Shown here piece after piece: positions 62,105-64,000 of a stretch of DNA of 64,000 nt. Below the pieces are notes generated by a model. The model did no database searches. It saw nothing but the letters and a program-made list of their open reading frames with translations, and was not told where the DNA came from. Position numbers and translations under genes: made by a program. Position 1 is the first letter of the stretch; each line of letters opens with the position of its first letter. Source of the DNA: an uncultured Roseburia sp. (lineage in GTDB: Bacteria > Bacillota > Clostridia > Lachnospirales > Lachnospiraceae); assembly GCA_910587865.1 (NCBI GenBank), contig CAJUNX010000013.1:13804-77803 (forward strand), written 5' to 3'.

Positions 62105-63688
62105 ATGGGAATTTACCTGAATCCGGGGAATAAAGGATTCCGGGAATCGGTTTGCTCCAGGATCTATGTGGATAAGACGGGGCTGATTGCCCGCACGAAT
62201 GAATTATTAAATACGGAGGAAAAATTTATCTGTGTCAGCAGGCCGCGACGCTTTGGCAAATCGATGGCGCTTAAGATGCTTGCGGCGTATTACAGCCGTG
62301 GCTGCGATTCGGGGGAGCTGTTTGCAGGGCTTCAGATAGAGCGTGATCCGTCGTTTGCGGAGCATCTGAACCGGTATGATGTGATTTATCTGAATATGCA
62401 GCAGTTTCTGATCCGGGCGAAGCATCAGGGGGTGACAGAGTACCTTGAGGAACTTGTGATCCGCGACCTTCGCGAGGCGTACGGAGAGCTTTTTGACGGG
62501 CAGGAAAGCGTCCTGGCGGCCGCGCTGGAGCAGATTTATGCGAAGACAGAGAAGGAATTTATTTTCCTGATTGACGAGTGGGACTGTGTGATGCGGGAAC
62601 GGCAGGAGGCGGAGGAACTGCAGAGGCAGTACCTGGACTTCCTGCGGAACCTGCTGAAGGATCAGCCATATGTGGCGCTTGCGTACATGACGGGGATTCT
62701 GCCGGTTAAAAAATACGGACTACATTCGGCGTTAAATATGTTTTTTGAATACTCCATGACGGATCAGTATGCGCTTGAGGAGTATACCGGTTTTACGGAG
62801 GATGAGGTAAAGGGTCTGTGTGAGCGATTTGGTATGAGCTATGAGGAGACGGGCAGCTGGTATGACGGATACTGCTTTAAAAAATTCCGGCATATTTATA
62901 ATCCGAGGTCTGTCGTAGCGGCGATGACATTTCAAAACTTTTCCAATTACTGGACGTCCACAGAGACCTATGAGGCGTTAAAAGTATATATGGATATGGA
63001 TTTTGACGGTCTGCGGGCAGATCTTGTGCGGATGCTTGGCGGGGGACATGTCGGTGTGAATACACGCAGTTTTCAGAATGACATGCGCACGTTTCAGACA
63101 AAGAACGATGTTCTGACGCTGCTGATTCACCTGGGGTACCTCGGTTATGACTCGGAGACAAGGGAAGCATTTATTCCGAATAAGGAGATCATTGAGGAAT
63201 TTGAGAATGCCATGAGTGTGGGCGGCTGGGCGGAGGTCATGCGCGTGCTTCAGGCATCGGAGAGGCTGCTTGAGGATACGCTCCGCGGCGATGCGGATGC
63301 GGTCGCAGAAGGGCTGGACCGGGCGCATATGGAGGTGGCCTCGATCCTGGCCTATAATGATGAGAGCTCACTCGGAGCGGCGATCGGGCTGGCGTACTAC
63401 AGTGCGAGAAAAGACTATCGGATGATCCGGGAGATGCCGACGGGGCGCGGGTTTGCGGATGTTGTGTTTCTGCCGCTGCCATCTGCAGGGGAACCGGCGA
63501 TTGTAGTTGAACTAAAGTATGATAAATCTGCGAAAGCTGCGATACAGCAGATAAAGGACAAACGGTATACAAAAGCGCTGGAAGGATATGCGGGTGAGAT
63601 TCTGCTGGTCGGGGTGAATTATGATAAGGATGGCGGGGAGAAGCGGCATGAGTGTGTGATTGAGAGGGTGGAGTGTGCTAAAGTGTGA
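62105..63688 (+). CDS. AAA-type ATPase with C-terminal PD-(D/E)XK nuclease domain (DUF1703-like)
   Basis: A 527-residue protein of a family that is multicopy in Lachnospiraceae and Bacteroidota. The N-terminal ATPase part has the start MGIYLNPGNKGF, YVDKTGL, Walker A in CVSRPRRFGKSMAL (about 40-53) and Walker B in FIFLIDEWD (about 153-161). The C-terminal part has the PD-(D/E)XK pattern FADVVFLPL...IVVELKYDKSA. Function is unresolved; a mobile or defence role has been proposed for relatives. GGGAGG precedes the ATG. A deleted copy lies 270 bases upstream. Confidence 0.88.
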   Translation: MGIYLNPGNKGFRESVCSRIYVDKTGLIARTNELLNTEEKFICVSRPRRFGKSMALKMLAAYYSRGCDSGELFAGLQIERDPSFAEHLNRYDVIYLNMQQFLIRAKHQGVTEYLEELVIRDLREAYGELFDGQESVLAAALEQIYAKTEKEFIFLIDEWDCVMRERQEAEELQRQYLDFLRNLLKDQPYVALAYMTGILPVKKYGLHSALNMFFEYSMTDQYALEEYTGFTEDEVKGLCERFGMSYEETGSWYDGYCFKKFRHIYNPRSVVAAMTFQNFSNYWTSTETYEALKVYMDMDFDGLRADLVRMLGGGHVGVNTRSFQNDMRTFQTKNDVLTLLIHLGYLGYDSETREAFIPNKEIIEEFENAMSVGGWAEVMRVLQASERLLEDTLRGDADAVAEGLDRAHMEVASILAYNDESSLGAAIGLAYYSARKDYRMIREMPTGRGFADVVFLPLPSAGEPAIVVELKYDKSAKAAIQQIKDKRYTKALEGYAGEILLVGVNYDKDGGEKRHECVIERVECAKV

Positions 63689-63726
63689 ATGGATCTGATT
63701 CATGAGGGGCGGGCAACGATTTATTG

Positions 63727-63760
63727 CTGGCAGATCAGAAGGACTATTCTGATCTGCCAG
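63727..63760. terminator. Hairpin between convergent genes
   Basis: A perfect 14-bp stem: CTGGCAGATCAGAA (63727-63740), loop GGACTA, TTCTGATCTGCCAG (63747-63760). U tracts are weak on both sides; it probably serves both converging transcripts. Confidence 0.75.
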
Positions 63761-63779
63761 TGTAAATACCGGATGTTGT

Positions 63780-64000
63780 TTACAGATACTCGGCAGCTTC
63801 CTCTGCGGAAAGTCTGTAGGTTTTCATGATGGCAGCCTTGATCTCATCATCAGTCTGCCCAAATTCGCGGCGCGCGGCAACCGTGCCCTGAATGCCGATG
63901 CCAAGTCCCCGCCGTTCACCAATTTTGAGCCCCTGCTGTTCGCCGATTTCGAATCCCCGCTGTTCGCCGATTTCGAGCCCTCTTTTTTCAGCCTCTTTTT
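63780..64000 (-). CDS. Rpn-family nuclease/transposase-like protein, C-terminal part
   Basis: Only the last 72 codons are in the window; the frame is open to base 64000. The visible part has four heptad-like repeats of the type G(L/F)EIGEQ(R/Q) and ends in DEIKAAIMKTYRLSAEEAAEYL. This repeated Glu/Gln/Gly tail is typical of PD-(D/E)XK-type Rpn (recombination-promoting nuclease) proteins of Clostridia. The catalytic domain lies beyond the window, so the assignment rests on the tail alone. Confidence 0.65.
   Translation of the reverse strand, partial: KEAEKRGLEIGEQRGFEIGEQQGLKIGERRGLGIGIQGTVAARREFGQTDDEIKAAIMKTYRLSAEEAAEYL

Noticed and set aside
1..64000. CRISPR arrays, prophage, rRNA, tRNA genes or complete insertion sequences
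   Set aside because: None were seen. The only IS-like signal is the N-terminus of CysD and the only mobile-type genes are those at 62105 and 63780.

Overview
The window looks like the chromosome of a motile Gram-positive Clostridia, most likely a Lachnospiraceae member. The grounds are the gene families (FliW/CsrA pair, two FlgK paralogues, short tandem flagellins, DUF1703-type ATPase, Rpn-type nuclease), strong GGAGG ribosome sites and a roughly 50% GC sequence. This is inference: no rRNA or other taxonomic marker is present.

Region 1 (1-12.2 kb) is housekeeping, all on the + strand: a truncated SH3b/SleB-type cell wall hydrolase, a stomatin/band 7 protein, argF, birA, a small conserved protein, coaX, dusB, a protein of unknown function, greA, a lysyl-tRNA synthetase fused to an HD domain, and a GH43 glycosidase. 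A perfect-consensus sigma-A promoter for greA-lysS lies inside the preceding gene.

Region 2 (12.3-25.8 kb) is a late flagellar block: flgM, flgN, two flgK, flgL, fliW, csrA, flaG, fliD, fliS, a FliT-like chaperone gene and two tandem flagellins. Three promoters of sigma-28 form (TAAT or TAAG, 15 bases, [T/A]CCGATAT) precede flgM, flaG and the first flagellin. Both flagellin leaders carry a covarying hairpin with GGA in its loop just before the Shine-Dalgarno site, as expected for CsrA control.

Region 3 (25.8-54.4 kb) is a large flagellin-glycosylation island. It begins with a Maf/DUF115 glycosyltransferase and holds about a dozen other glycosyltransferase-type genes (CgeB-like, GT2, GT8, GT11, DUF4422), two methyltransferases (one fused, one FkbM) and a CMP-legionaminic acid pathway: legB, legC, ptmE, a legH-legI fusion, legG and legF. 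Sigma-28-like promoters also sit before the minus-strand glycosyltransferase operon and before a small gene ahead of legB, which ties glycan synthesis to flagellin expression. A CgeB-like/DUF4422/GT8 set occurs twice.

Region 4 (54.5-61.6 kb, minus strand) is a sulfate uptake and activation operon: cysD, cysNC, a sulfate-binding lipoprotein, cysT, cysW and cysA. CysD begins with about 60 residues that resemble an IS transposase N-terminus. Region 5 (61.6-64 kb) holds a gene-poor stretch with a deleted gene remnant and a long hairpin, a DUF1703-type ATPase/nuclease, and the 3' end of an Rpn-type nuclease gene.
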